Positions 1 through 7,056 of a DNA stretch of 10,410 nucleotides are shown here, one piece after another (the first letter of the stretch is position 1; each line of letters opens with the position of its first letter). The notes below the pieces were generated by a model. It had not been told where the DNA came from and made no database searches. It saw only the letters and a program-made list of their open reading frames with translations. The stretch lies in NCBI GenBank assembly GCA_029934755.1, contig JAOZLQ010000074.1, forward strand, positions 1 through 10,410, given 5' to 3'. A program made the position numbers and the translations under genes. This stretch comes from Desulfuromusa sp. (GTDB lineage Bacteria > Desulfobacterota > Desulfuromonadia > Desulfuromonadales > Geopsychrobacteraceae).

Positions 1-472
1 TGGCAAAATCAACAGCCATTTTAGCCTGCATATCATCAGAAGCGATAGTACGGAAGAAGTTAGGATAATCACCACTCTGAGTCAGTGGTGGGTTGGTTGC
101 AGATGGAGACATGACTGGAATCTTGGCATCCTTATAAATACCAAGAGCAGCTTTGGTTGCACCTGAACAGATATGGCCAAGAACAACATGGGCACCATCA
201 GTAACCAATTTAGTCGCAGTGTTAGTAGCAATTTCCGGTTTACACTGATCATCTTGAATCAGTAATTCAACCTGCTTACCAAGAATACCGCCCTTGGCAT
301 TAATCTGTTTAACAACAAGCTGGGCAGCTTTCATTGCTGGAATACCGTAAGGAGCCAAGTCACCACTGTGGGGACCGGCAACACCAAGCTTGATAGTATC
401 AGCTGCAAAACCAGTAGCTGACATACTCAAGACAAGAGCTAAAGTTGAAATTAAAACTGTCATTTTTTTCAT
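1..472 (-). CDS. livK: LivK/LivJ-type branched-chain amino acid ABC transporter substrate-binding protein (partial, C-terminus off left edge)
   Basis: Translating the minus strand from the ATG at 472 gives 157 codons before the window ends, so only the N-terminal part is present. It starts MKKMTVLISTLALVLSMSA with a Lys-Lys n-region and a hydrophobic core, and has a probable signal peptidase I site after GFA (residue 23), so the protein should be periplasmic. The mature part opens IKLGVAGPHSGDLAPYG and continues with INAKGGILGKQVEL, DDQC, GHICSGAT and PVMSPSATNPPLT, all typical of type I periplasmic binding proteins of the Leu/Ile/Val family. Cys77 and Cys102 match the spacing of the known LivJ disulfide. 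The family captures branched-chain or related amino acids and delivers them to LivHMGF; those genes are not visible here. A perfect AGGAGG at 480-485 lies 7 nt before the ATG and fixes the start. The exact ligand cannot be told. Confidence 0.93.
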   Translation of the reverse strand, partial: MKKMTVLISTLALVLSMSATGFAADTIKLGVAGPHSGDLAPYGIPAMKAAQLVVKQINAKGGILGKQVELLIQDDQCKPEIATNTATKLVTDGAHVVLGHICSGATKAALGIYKDAKIPVMSPSATNPPLTQSGDYPNFFRTIASDDMQAKMAVDFA

Positions 473-530
473 GCGTGTGCCTCCTGAAATTCAAGGTAGA
501 GAAGAAAAACAATGGTTTATCGAACTGATA

Positions 531-559
531 GGTATAATTCAAAGCACCAAAGTGGTCAA
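531..559 (-). promoter_or_regulatory. Putative sigma70-type promoter of the livK-like gene
   Basis: On the minus strand a -35 box TTGACC (554-559) and a -10 box TATACC (531-536) are separated by exactly 17 bases. The boxes match the consensus at 5 of 6 and 4 of 6 positions. Transcription would start near 524 and give a leader of about 50 nt before the ATG at 472. The promoter lies in the 168-bp gap behind the DUF4388-like gene, where I see no terminator, so read-through from upstream remains possible. Confidence 0.45.
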
Positions 560-640
560 GAGTAAACCTCATTCGTCAACAATAATTACCCTTTTGGTGT
601 TTTTGGACCATTTTTGACGATAAAATGCATGCTGAGGAAA

Positions 641-1588
641 TCAGCCAGCAGCACTGAACTGCCTTTTCATCTCATCAATCATTGTAGAGATTTTTGACTG
701 TTTGGCAACCAGTCTGGCAAGCCTCTGGAGATCAATGTAATATTTCTCTAGATCTGCTGCGTTCAATTCTGAGCCAACGGCAGCATAAGCTTTTTCAACT
801 TGAGTCACCCCAAATTTACCAATATGATTAGCCGCAATGGTTTTAAAAATAGCTAAAGTATGCTCTCGTCTACGTTTCAGATCTTTCTCTTGCGAGCGAA
901 CTGCTGTTTCTTCACGCTTATGCCGGTCTTCTAGCAGCACCTTTCGAGTTCGTTGCCAGATCGGACCCAAATCGGCAGAACCCATTAGATCGGCTAAAAC
1001 AATTTCATCAGCGCTACGAATTTCTAATAAATCCAGACAAGCACCTGGTAAACTCGCCACCGATTTTGAAATATCAACTGTTGATTCCAGTTCCATTTCA
1101 CCCTCGCAAAAAAAACCCAGGGCATAACCTTGATCATAAAAAATAAGTGTGGTCTGATTCTCGGCATAAATACGCAGGCAAGCGGTAAGCCCTTCGTTCT
1201 TGATGCGTTCTAACTGCATACGTACATCAAGCTGACTTAAATCCTGGCCTTTTTCTAAGTAACGACCATGCAAAAGAGCATGAATACCCAACACTAGATC
1301 AGAAGATAAGCGATAAATATTTAAAACAGCATGACCCAAGATTGAAACTTCAAAAATTTTAGCAATGGCATCATAAGCAATCAATCGTTCCGTCTCATTT
1401 TTAGAAACAAAGACCGAACTGATCAATTGCCCTTCCCTAAACAGAATCACCCCCGCACCTGAGGGTGTATCAAAACGGAGATAACCAGTAAAAGTTCCAA
1501 CCCGCAGTTTTTCCATTGCTTCGGGAAGATTGATTCGAGCAGGATTAACTTTCTGCCTTACTGGGTTACCACGTGGCAAAAATATCAT
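641..1588 (-). CDS. Protein with two DUF4388-like units and a charged helical C-terminus
   Basis: The 315-aa product has no signal peptide and no membrane segment, so it is probably cytoplasmic. Residues about 20-112 read INLPEAMEKLRVGTFTGYLR...GVILFREGQLISSVF, the pattern of DUF4388 (PATAN-like) modules: a short helix, a strand pair, then an 'F-x-x-G-x-[IL]' strand turn. Residues about 115-204 repeat the layout (LERIKNEGLTACLRIY...TLIFYDQGYALGFF), which suggests an internal duplication. Residues about 210-255 are dense in Arg, Lys and Glu and probably form a helix or coiled coil; the last 60 residues are also helical. DUF4388 modules often occur in bacterial signalling and gliding or motility regulators, but nothing here assigns a specific role. 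I chose ATG 1588 because GGAG (1599-1602) precedes it by 10 nt; an in-frame TTG at 1606 has no ribosome-binding site. It is a separate unit 168 bp upstream of the livK-like gene. The domain name rests on recalled patterns, not a search. Confidence 0.72.
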   Translation of the reverse strand: MIFLPRGNPVRQKVNPARINLPEAMEKLRVGTFTGYLRFDTPSGAGVILFREGQLISSVFVSKNETERLIAYDAIAKIFEVSILGHAVLNIYRLSSDLVLGIHALLHGRYLEKGQDLSQLDVRMQLERIKNEGLTACLRIYAENQTTLIFYDQGYALGFFCEGEMELESTVDISKSVASLPGACLDLLEIRSADEIVLADLMGSADLGPIWQRTRKVLLEDRHKREETAVRSQEKDLKRRREHTLAIFKTIAANHIGKFGVTQVEKAYAAVGSELNAADLEKYYIDLQRLARLVAKQSKISTMIDEMKRQFSAAG

Positions 1589-1715
1589 ATTCTCAAAGCT
1601 CCACAAAAAAACAATTGTGTCCCCAACATGCGTGGACTCTCAAAAACTATAAGGTCTAAACAATATATAAATAAATCACCAAATCTTGGTAATTTTTTTA
1701 GATTTAAGCCATAAA

Positions 1716-1854
1716 CGATGAGGCACTTGCAAAACCCTTTAACTTCGAGTAACCGTCATTCCCGCGCAGGCGGGAATCCAGAGGTTTGCTGAGTTCGTCA
1801 AAAAACTGGATCCCCGTTTTCACGAGGATGACGACTTTTGCAAGAGGCTCCGAT
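1716..1854. repeat. MITE/REP-like palindromic element with dRS3-type core
   Basis: Near-terminal inverted repeats GAGGCACTTGCAAAA (1720-1734) and TTTTGCAAGAGGCTC (1836-1850) match at 13 of 15 positions when one is reverse-complemented. They are flanked by a CGAT direct repeat (1716-1719 and 1851-1854), a possible target-site duplication. Inside are nested palindromes: ATTCCCGC-GCAG-GCGGGAAT (1758-1777), CGTCAT/ATGACG (1754-1759 and 1828-1833) and ATCCAG/CTGGAT (1776-1781 and 1806-1811). The ATTCCC-N8-GGGAAT core matches the consensus known as dRS3 in Neisseria and seen as dispersed repeats in many proteobacteria. It has no coding capacity, so any mobility would depend on a transposase elsewhere. 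It sits 22 bp past the stop of the ABC-F gene and may act as its 3' hairpin or terminator. Confidence 0.7.
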
Positions 1855-1876
1855 GTATGTCATAATTCTTAGAGAA

Positions 1877-3799
1877 CTAGCAATCCTGAATTTCTTCCCA
1901 TTGCTTGTACAACTCTTCCATTCTTTTTTTCAACTTAACATGATCACCACTTACTTGTCGCCATTGTTCCGAATCCTGATAAGTTACCGGATCAGCCATC
2001 TGCTGTTCCAGTTCTGCAAGCTGTCCCTCCAAAATTTCAATCTTTTTTTCTACTTTGGATAATTCTTTCTGCCGTTTTTGTTCGCGCCGTTGCTGTTCCT
2101 TACGATCAGAATGAGCCTGAATTCTTGCTTTTTTATCGCTCCCCAGTTCCCCTTCTACTGCGATGCTAGTTTGCTGCTCAACCCGATTAGCGCTGTGGCT
2201 AGAATCTCCCAAAGACAGCTTTGTTCGCAGAAAATCCGCGTAATTGCCAAGGTGGGATTCGACCCTGCCATGACCAACCTCCAGAATACGAGTCGCCAAC
2301 GCATCAACAAAATATCGATCATGCGATACAAAAACTATTGTTCCCTGATATTTTCTCAGAGAATCGAGCAAAATTTCTTTGGACTGTAAATCAAGATGAT
2401 TAGTCGGCTCATCAAGCAACAAGAGATTTGCCGGACGCAGCAGTAATTTCGCCAGTGCCAGACGGTTACGCTCACCCCCTGAAAGCACTTTGACTGATTT
2501 TTCAATATCATCACCAGAAAACAGAAAGGCCCCTAGAATATTGCGCAATCGAGGCACCATTGCCACTGGGGAGTCCGCCATAATTTCAGCATAGACATTT
2601 AGCGATGAATTCAGTTCATCAGCCTGGTTCTGTGCAAAATAGGCCTGTAACAGATTATGCCCCTCTTGACGTTCACCGCTCACAGGAGCTTCAACCCCGG
2701 CAAGCAGACGCATCAATGTTGACTTGCCGGCTCCGTTGGGACCAACTAAGGCAACTCTTTCTCCTTGTTCTACCTGGACATCAATATGCTGCAGAACTTT
2801 AAGATTCCCATAGTGTTGCGATGCACCCTGCAAACCGATGGCAATTCGTCCCCCTTTCGGTGGTGCGGGGAAACTGAAAGCAATTTTTTTCCTTTGCGGT
2901 GGCAGGGATATGCGTTCAATTTTTTCCAGCTGTTTAACTCGACTCTGCACCTGAGAAGCTTTATTGGCCTGATAACGAAACCGACTGATAAAACCTTCAA
3001 TCCTGGCAACTTCTTCATCCTGCTGTTGTTTTGCTGCCTTTAGAGCTACAATCCGCTCATTTCTGGTTTGGATATAGCGGCTGTAATTTCCAGGGTACGA
3101 GGTCAAATGACCATTCCAAATTTCGACAATCCGCGCAACAACAGTATCGAGAAAAAAACGATCGTGAGAAACCAGCACCATGGCATATGGATAGTTCAGC
3201 AGATAATCTTCCAACCAATCTCGGGCAGGAAGATCCAGATGATTTGTCGGTTCATCCAGCAACAATAAATTGGGTTTTTGCAACAGCAATTTTGCCAACG
3301 CAATTCGCATCTGCCAGCCACCGGAGAAAGTTTCACAAGGTTTGTCGAAATCTTCAGCACTAAATCCCAAACCATGGAGAACTCGACCAACTTCAGATTC
3401 CATTTGGTAACCACCACGCTCTTCAAACAACTGCTGTAGTTCTGCGTATCGTTCCAACTCAAATGTTTCTGCCGCAGCTGATATTTTTTTTTCCAACTGT
3501 CGCAGCTCTAATTCCATCTGCTGTAAGTCTTCCAACGCACTTTTAGTTTCAATAAACAGCGAGTTTCCTCGATGCATTAAACCATCTTGCGGTAGATATC
3601 CGAAAGTGGTTCCCTTAGCAATCTGCAAGGTCCCACCATCACTCTCAACCAAACCAGCCAACAGTTTTAACAGTGTCGATTTACCAGCTCCATTTTCACC
3701 ACAGAGACCAATCCGATCTGCGGGACGAATGTGCCAATCGATTGCCGAAAAAATTCTTCTGTCAGCAAAATATTTATCTAATTTTCTAAGCTGTAACAT
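1877..3799 (-). CDS. ABC-F family ATP-binding protein (YheS/Uup-like)
   Basis: This 640-aa soluble protein has two ABC ATPase domains and no membrane segments, the ABC-F architecture. Domain 1 has Walker A GENGAGKST (34-42), signature FSGGW (158-162) and DEPTNHLD (182-189). Domain 2 has GPNGAGKST (353-361), LSGGE (439-443) and DEPTNHLD (463-470). Both carry the SHDR switch (211-214 and 492-495). The linker, residues about 245-310, is rich in Arg, Lys and Gln (FRYQANKASQVQSRVKQLEK) and corresponds to the P-site tRNA interaction motif. Residues about 560-636 form a charged coiled-coil tail like those of YheS and Uup. Family members bind the ribosomal E site and relieve stalled or problematic translation; some give antibiotic resistance, but nothing here points to that. 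Length agrees with E. coli YheS (637 aa). The ATG at 3799 begins MLQLRKLDKYF, the normal family start, though its ribosome-binding site is weak. It is divergent from the RNase gene across a 629-bp gap. Confidence 0.93.
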   Translation of the reverse strand: MLQLRKLDKYFADRRIFSAIDWHIRPADRIGLCGENGAGKSTLLKLLAGLVESDGGTLQIAKGTTFGYLPQDGLMHRGNSLFIETKSALEDLQQMELELRQLEKKISAAAETFELERYAELQQLFEERGGYQMESEVGRVLHGLGFSAEDFDKPCETFSGGWQMRIALAKLLLQKPNLLLLDEPTNHLDLPARDWLEDYLLNYPYAMVLVSHDRFFLDTVVARIVEIWNGHLTSYPGNYSRYIQTRNERIVALKAAKQQQDEEVARIEGFISRFRYQANKASQVQSRVKQLEKIERISLPPQRKKIAFSFPAPPKGGRIAIGLQGASQHYGNLKVLQHIDVQVEQGERVALVGPNGAGKSTLMRLLAGVEAPVSGERQEGHNLLQAYFAQNQADELNSSLNVYAEIMADSPVAMVPRLRNILGAFLFSGDDIEKSVKVLSGGERNRLALAKLLLRPANLLLLDEPTNHLDLQSKEILLDSLRKYQGTIVFVSHDRYFVDALATRILEVGHGRVESHLGNYADFLRTKLSLGDSSHSANRVEQQTSIAVEGELGSDKKARIQAHSDRKEQQRREQKRQKELSKVEKKIEILEGQLAELEQQMADPVTYQDSEQWRQVSGDHVKLKKRMEELYKQWEEIQDC

Positions 3800-4428
3800 C
3801 TCTAATCATCTCGCAAACAAACTGAATTTAGCTGGCAAATAATAAGTATCATCCACAAAAGAATCGTATTTTCTGGGACAAGAGCATATATGGGACAATG
3901 AAGGTCTGAAAAACAGCAGCAGTGCCAGAGAATCTGCCATTTTGCAACGCCAACTTATAGCACAACATTCTACCAACCAAAAGAATCGATAATAAAGAGA
4001 TTCCATTTAATCTTGGAACCACAGAAAGTCCTATGTTCATTTGCGAGAAAAATAATGATTAAACTTGCTCAACTCTCATATTGAATCAACGGAAGTAAAA
4101 TTTGAGGATTCGGACTAAGTTTTCTAATAAATTCGAGGATAAGCATGAAAAATGTTTACTTTTTACTAATTAACAATATCTCCCAAGAGCATTATCTGCT
4201 ACAGTTTATATAAATATGGATTTTTGTGTCTCCGCTGTATCTGCGTTGAGACCAGCAAGAATAAAACACAAAGATTTCAATGCAGTCGCTCCAAGGGGGA
4301 ATACGGCTGTTACTTTACGTAATTTAACCGGAAGACTTCTCTTTGTAGACTCCGCTTTTCGCGATGATGTCAACAAATAGAACACCGGGACGAGCCGCAA
4401 TACCATGCGGACAGAAAGGTTTTACAAA
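3800..4428. other. 629-bp divergent intergenic region (ABC-F / RNase E/G leader)
   Basis: No convincing gene, tRNA or strong promoter is visible. It must hold the divergent promoters of the ABC-F gene (minus) and the RNase gene (plus), but I found no clear -35/-10 pair. The left part (3800-4130) is AT-rich with no recognisable structure. The right part has two adjacent short ORFs on the plus strand. One has 22 codons (4145-4213) after a good GAGGA site at 4135-4139; the other has 54 codons (4216-4380), starts 2 nt after the first one's stop, and has no ribosome-binding site. The opposite strand is also open over 4206-4406, which weakens a coding reading. The stretch about 4215-4400 could instead be a fragment of a dispersed repeat. 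Confidence 0.5.
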
Positions 4429-6978
4429 ATGAGTAAGAAGATGCTTATCAATGCATCTCACCCGGAAGAAAACCGGGTGGCGATCGTTGTTGATGGAATT
4501 TTAAGCGAACTCGATATCGAGATTGCAGGACAAGAACAAAGTAAAGGGAACATTTATAAAGCGGTGGTTGTTCGGGTTGAAACCGGGCTCCAAGCCGCTT
4601 TTGTCGATTTTGGTGCAGAAAAACTTGGGTTTTTACAAATCGGCGAAGTCCACCCCAAATTATACCCGTCTAAAGATGATACTAAAGGTCGCCCACGGAT
4701 CGCTGACATTCTCCAGCGTGGTCAGGAAATTCTGGTTCAAATCGTTAAAGAGGAACGTGGCAATAAAGGTGCTGCTTTAACCACATTTCTATCTATTCCT
4801 GGTCGCTACATGGTTCTTATGCCAGACAGCACCACCAAGGGTGTTTCCCGAAAAATCAGTGTTGACTCTGAACGCAGAAAACTGAAGAAGACCATGGCTG
4901 AGCTTGAGCTTCCAGAACGGATGGGCTACATCGTCCGAACTGCAGGGATTGGCAAAGATAAAGATGAACTGAAACGCGATTTTGATTATTTGGTACGTTT
5001 ATTTGAAGGCATTGTCGCCCGCAAAGACCAGATTAAAGCTCCGGCACAACTTTATCAGGAATCAAATTTGGCCATCCGTTCAATCCGGGATTATTTCAGC
5101 ACTGAAATGGATGAAGTTCTGGTTGACGATCAGAAAGTTTTTCAGGATACCAAAGATTTCTTTTCTCTGGTAATGCCGGAATTGAAACATCTGGTTAAAC
5201 GTCATCGTGAACGTCGCCCAATTTTTTCCCGTTATCAAATTGAAGAACAGATAGATGGATTAGCCAAAAATCAAGCTCCTCTCCCCTCTGGTGGATCGAT
5301 AGTAATCGACCAAACTGAAGCCCTGGTGGCTATCGATGTCAATTCAGGAAAAATGTCGGGTGAAAGCGGGATCGAAGCAACAGCATACAAAACCAATATG
5401 GAAGCTGCTGCTGAGATTGGTCGTCAACTGCGGCTCCGTGACCTTGGCGGACTGGTTGTCATCGATTACATCGATATGCGTGACCGTAAAAATATTCGTG
5501 AAATCGAGCAGGAAATGCGTAAAGCATTGAAAGATGATAAAGCCAAGGTTTCTGTTGGGAGAATCAGTCAATTTGGACTTCTCGAAATGAGTCGGCAACG
5601 CTTAAAACCAGTTCTAAGTGTCGGTGCTTACCTAGAATGCCCACATTGTAAAGGAATTGGACAAATAAAAAGTGTTGAAGCCCAGTCCGTGTCATTTCTG
5701 CGCCAGGCACATACGGCTGCAGCTAAAGGGCAAATTGGTCATATTGAGGCTAGCGTTCCTATCGAAGTTGCAAATTATCTGCTTAACCAGAAACGCTCCA
5801 CCATCAGCGAACTGGAACGACAACTGAAACTGAAAATTTCACTTCTGGGGCGCTCAGACCTTTTGCCAGGGGATTTGCAGCTGGAACTCCATAAACGCGA
5901 AACAGAACAAGAAAGTCCCCGGCAGATCATGCCGGTTTCTCATGACAATCAGATTGAAATTGCTTTAGCGGCAGCTCAGCAGAGTGAACAGAAAACCGAG
6001 AATGAAACCGAGAATCAAACTAAAGACAAGACAACAGAAACCGTTGTAGCGCAGGAAAATACAGAAGAATCTACGGAAAAAACGACAAAACGTCGTCGCA
6101 GACGGCGTAAAAAACCAGCTTCCAGCAATCAGGAAACGTCAGAGCAAACCCTACAAGAAAAGAACGAAGGAAATGCTGATGAAAAACCTTCAGTTGAGAC
6201 GATTATCCAGCCCGAGATTAAGACTGCTGTAGATAACCAACAAGTGGAACCGAAATTGGAGCAAAATAGCCAATCTGAAGAAGAGAAACCTAAACCACGT
6301 CCTCGCAGAAGAAGTAGAAAAAAACCCGAGATTGTATCGGAAGTAAATTCGGAAGAGATCAAAACAGTATCTGATAAAAAACAGTCAACAGAAGCTAGCA
6401 TTGAAGAGAAACCTCTATCTACGACAACTGCTGTTGAGACAGATTCAACTCCAGCAGATGAAAAACCAAAACGACGTCCGAGAAGATCATCAAAAAAACC
6501 GGTAGAAACCACTGTTGACACCGCAAAAACAGCATCTGCGATAAATACTTCAGCAGAAGAAGCACCAACTGAGAGCAAGGGAACTACATCTACAGAAAGT
6601 ACAGCCAAAGAAAAGCCAAAACCGCGACGCGCACCAAGAAAAGTCGCTAAAAAACCTGTAGCCAAAGTTGAAACAGCCTCTGAAACAGAAACTGTGACCG
6701 AAGAGAAACCAAAACAACAGCCCCAGAAAACGAAAAAACAAAACACAACGACACTTCCAGAAGCGACAGAACTTACTTCTGAAACTAAACCTTCTGAGAA
6801 AGATAAACCAAAACAACGCCCGAGGAGAACGACTAAAAAACCACAAACAGTTACTCCTGACAAAGATACTGACTCGGCAACAAAGACAACTCCAACGGCT
6901 GTAGATAAGCCTCAACGACGCCCAAGAAAAGCACCTATTAAGAAACAAACAGAAAAAGTTGAAACTCCTGACAAATAA
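4429..6978 (+). CDS. rng: Rne/Rng family endoribonuclease (RNase E/G) with long basic-repeat tail
   Basis: This 849-aa endoribonuclease should make the initiating cuts in mRNA decay and process rRNA and tRNA precursors, sensing 5'-monophosphate ends. Numbered from the ATG at 4429, the order is: start MSKKMLINASHPEENRVAIV; S1 domain around 35-120 (NIYKAVVVRVETGLQAAFVDFG); 5' sensor with IVRTAGIG near 168-175; DNase I-like domain with metal-binding Asp303 (AIDVNSG) and Asp346 (VVIDYIDM); and Zn-link CPHC with Cys404 and Cys407. These last four residues have the same numbers as in E. coli RNase E, which supports this start. AAAGGT at 4415-4420 precedes the ATG by 8 nt; an in-frame ATG at 4405 has no ribosome-binding site. 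After about residue 490 the chain becomes a Glu/Lys/Thr/Pro-rich, probably disordered tail with repeated arginine-rich motifs, resembling the scaffold half of RNase E in type but not in sequence. Both E and G names are possible; the length favours E. It ends at a strong terminator. Confidence 0.95.
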   Translation: MSKKMLINASHPEENRVAIVVDGILSELDIEIAGQEQSKGNIYKAVVVRVETGLQAAFVDFGAEKLGFLQIGEVHPKLYPSKDDTKGRPRIADILQRGQEILVQIVKEERGNKGAALTTFLSIPGRYMVLMPDSTTKGVSRKISVDSERRKLKKTMAELELPERMGYIVRTAGIGKDKDELKRDFDYLVRLFEGIVARKDQIKAPAQLYQESNLAIRSIRDYFSTEMDEVLVDDQKVFQDTKDFFSLVMPELKHLVKRHRERRPIFSRYQIEEQIDGLAKNQAPLPSGGSIVIDQTEALVAIDVNSGKMSGESGIEATAYKTNMEAAAEIGRQLRLRDLGGLVVIDYIDMRDRKNIREIEQEMRKALKDDKAKVSVGRISQFGLLEMSRQRLKPVLSVGAYLECPHCKGIGQIKSVEAQSVSFLRQAHTAAAKGQIGHIEASVPIEVANYLLNQKRSTISELERQLKLKISLLGRSDLLPGDLQLELHKRETEQESPRQIMPVSHDNQIEIALAAAQQSEQKTENETENQTKDKTTETVVAQENTEESTEKTTKRRRRRRKKPASSNQETSEQTLQEKNEGNADEKPSVETIIQPEIKTAVDNQQVEPKLEQNSQSEEEKPKPRPRRRSRKKPEIVSEVNSEEIKTVSDKKQSTEASIEEKPLSTTTAVETDSTPADEKPKRRPRRSSKKPVETTVDTAKTASAINTSAEEAPTESKGTTSTESTAKEKPKPRRAPRKVAKKPVAKVETASETETVTEEKPKQQPQKTKKQNTTTLPEATELTSETKPSEKDKPKQRPRRTTKKPQTVTPDKDTDSATKTTPTAVDKPQRRPRKAPIKKQTEKVETPDK
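6088..6945 (+). repeat. Reiterated basic (E/D)KPKxRPRRxxKKP motifs in the RNase tail
   Basis: Within the RNase coding frame, basic motifs recur in an acidic and Thr-rich background. They are KRRRRRRKKP (6088-6117), EKPKPRPRRRSRKKP (6283-6327), EKPKRRPRRSSKKP (6460-6501), EKPKPRRAPRKVAKKP (6610-6657), a degenerate EKPKQQPQKTKKQ (6703-6741), DKPKQRPRRTTKKP (6802-6843) and DKPQRRPRKAPIKK (6904-6945). Start-to-start spacing shrinks from 65 to about 31-34 codons. Codons differ between copies, so this is conserved at protein level rather than a recent DNA duplication. Such arginine-rich blocks usually bind RNA; that role is inferred here. Confidence 0.85.
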
Positions 6979-7023
6979 ACATTAAAGCCCCGAATTCTAT
7001 TAAGAATTCGGGGCTTTAATGTT
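6978..7023. terminator. Bidirectional terminator between RNase gene and dynamin-like gene
   Basis: A perfect 20-bp inverted repeat, 6979-6998 against 7003-7022, with an ATTA loop is extended to 21 bp by A6978-T7023. The arms contain AAAGCCCCGAATTCT and its complement. The left arm starts directly at the RNase stop codon (6976-6978), and the minus-strand dynamin gene ends 34 bp to the right. The GC-rich centre with A/T-rich ends works on either strand, so it probably terminates both convergent genes. The U-tracts (CTTTAATGTT on each side) are interrupted. Confidence 0.85.
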
Positions 7024-7056
7024 AAGATGCAGAGTCAATTGAATAAATAGTCTCTG

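Noticed and set aside
1589..1606. TTG start at 1606 for the DUF4388-like gene
   Set aside because: No Shine-Dalgarno sequence upstream; the internal ATG at 1588 has GGAG at a usable distance.
1678..1690. Palindrome ACCAA-ATC-TTGGT upstream of the DUF4388-like gene
   Set aside because: The arms are only 5 bp in AT-rich DNA, with no convincing promoter beside it, so chance is a sufficient explanation.
2078..3363. Several 60-110 codon plus-strand frames inside the ABC-F gene
   Set aside because: They overlap conserved ATPase motifs read on the minus strand and have no ribosome-binding sites or recognisable protein features.
4405..4428. Upstream ATG start for the RNase gene adding eight residues
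   Set aside because: No ribosome-binding site precedes it, while ATG 4429 has AAAGGT 8 nt upstream and gives the standard family N-terminus.
6129..6863. 244-codon open frame on the minus strand opposite the RNase tail
   Set aside because: It is the antisense of a Lys/Glu/Thr/Pro-rich repeat region, giving an implausible Ser/Val/Phe-rich product, with no ribosome-binding site; the plus-strand frame continues a clear RNase E/G.
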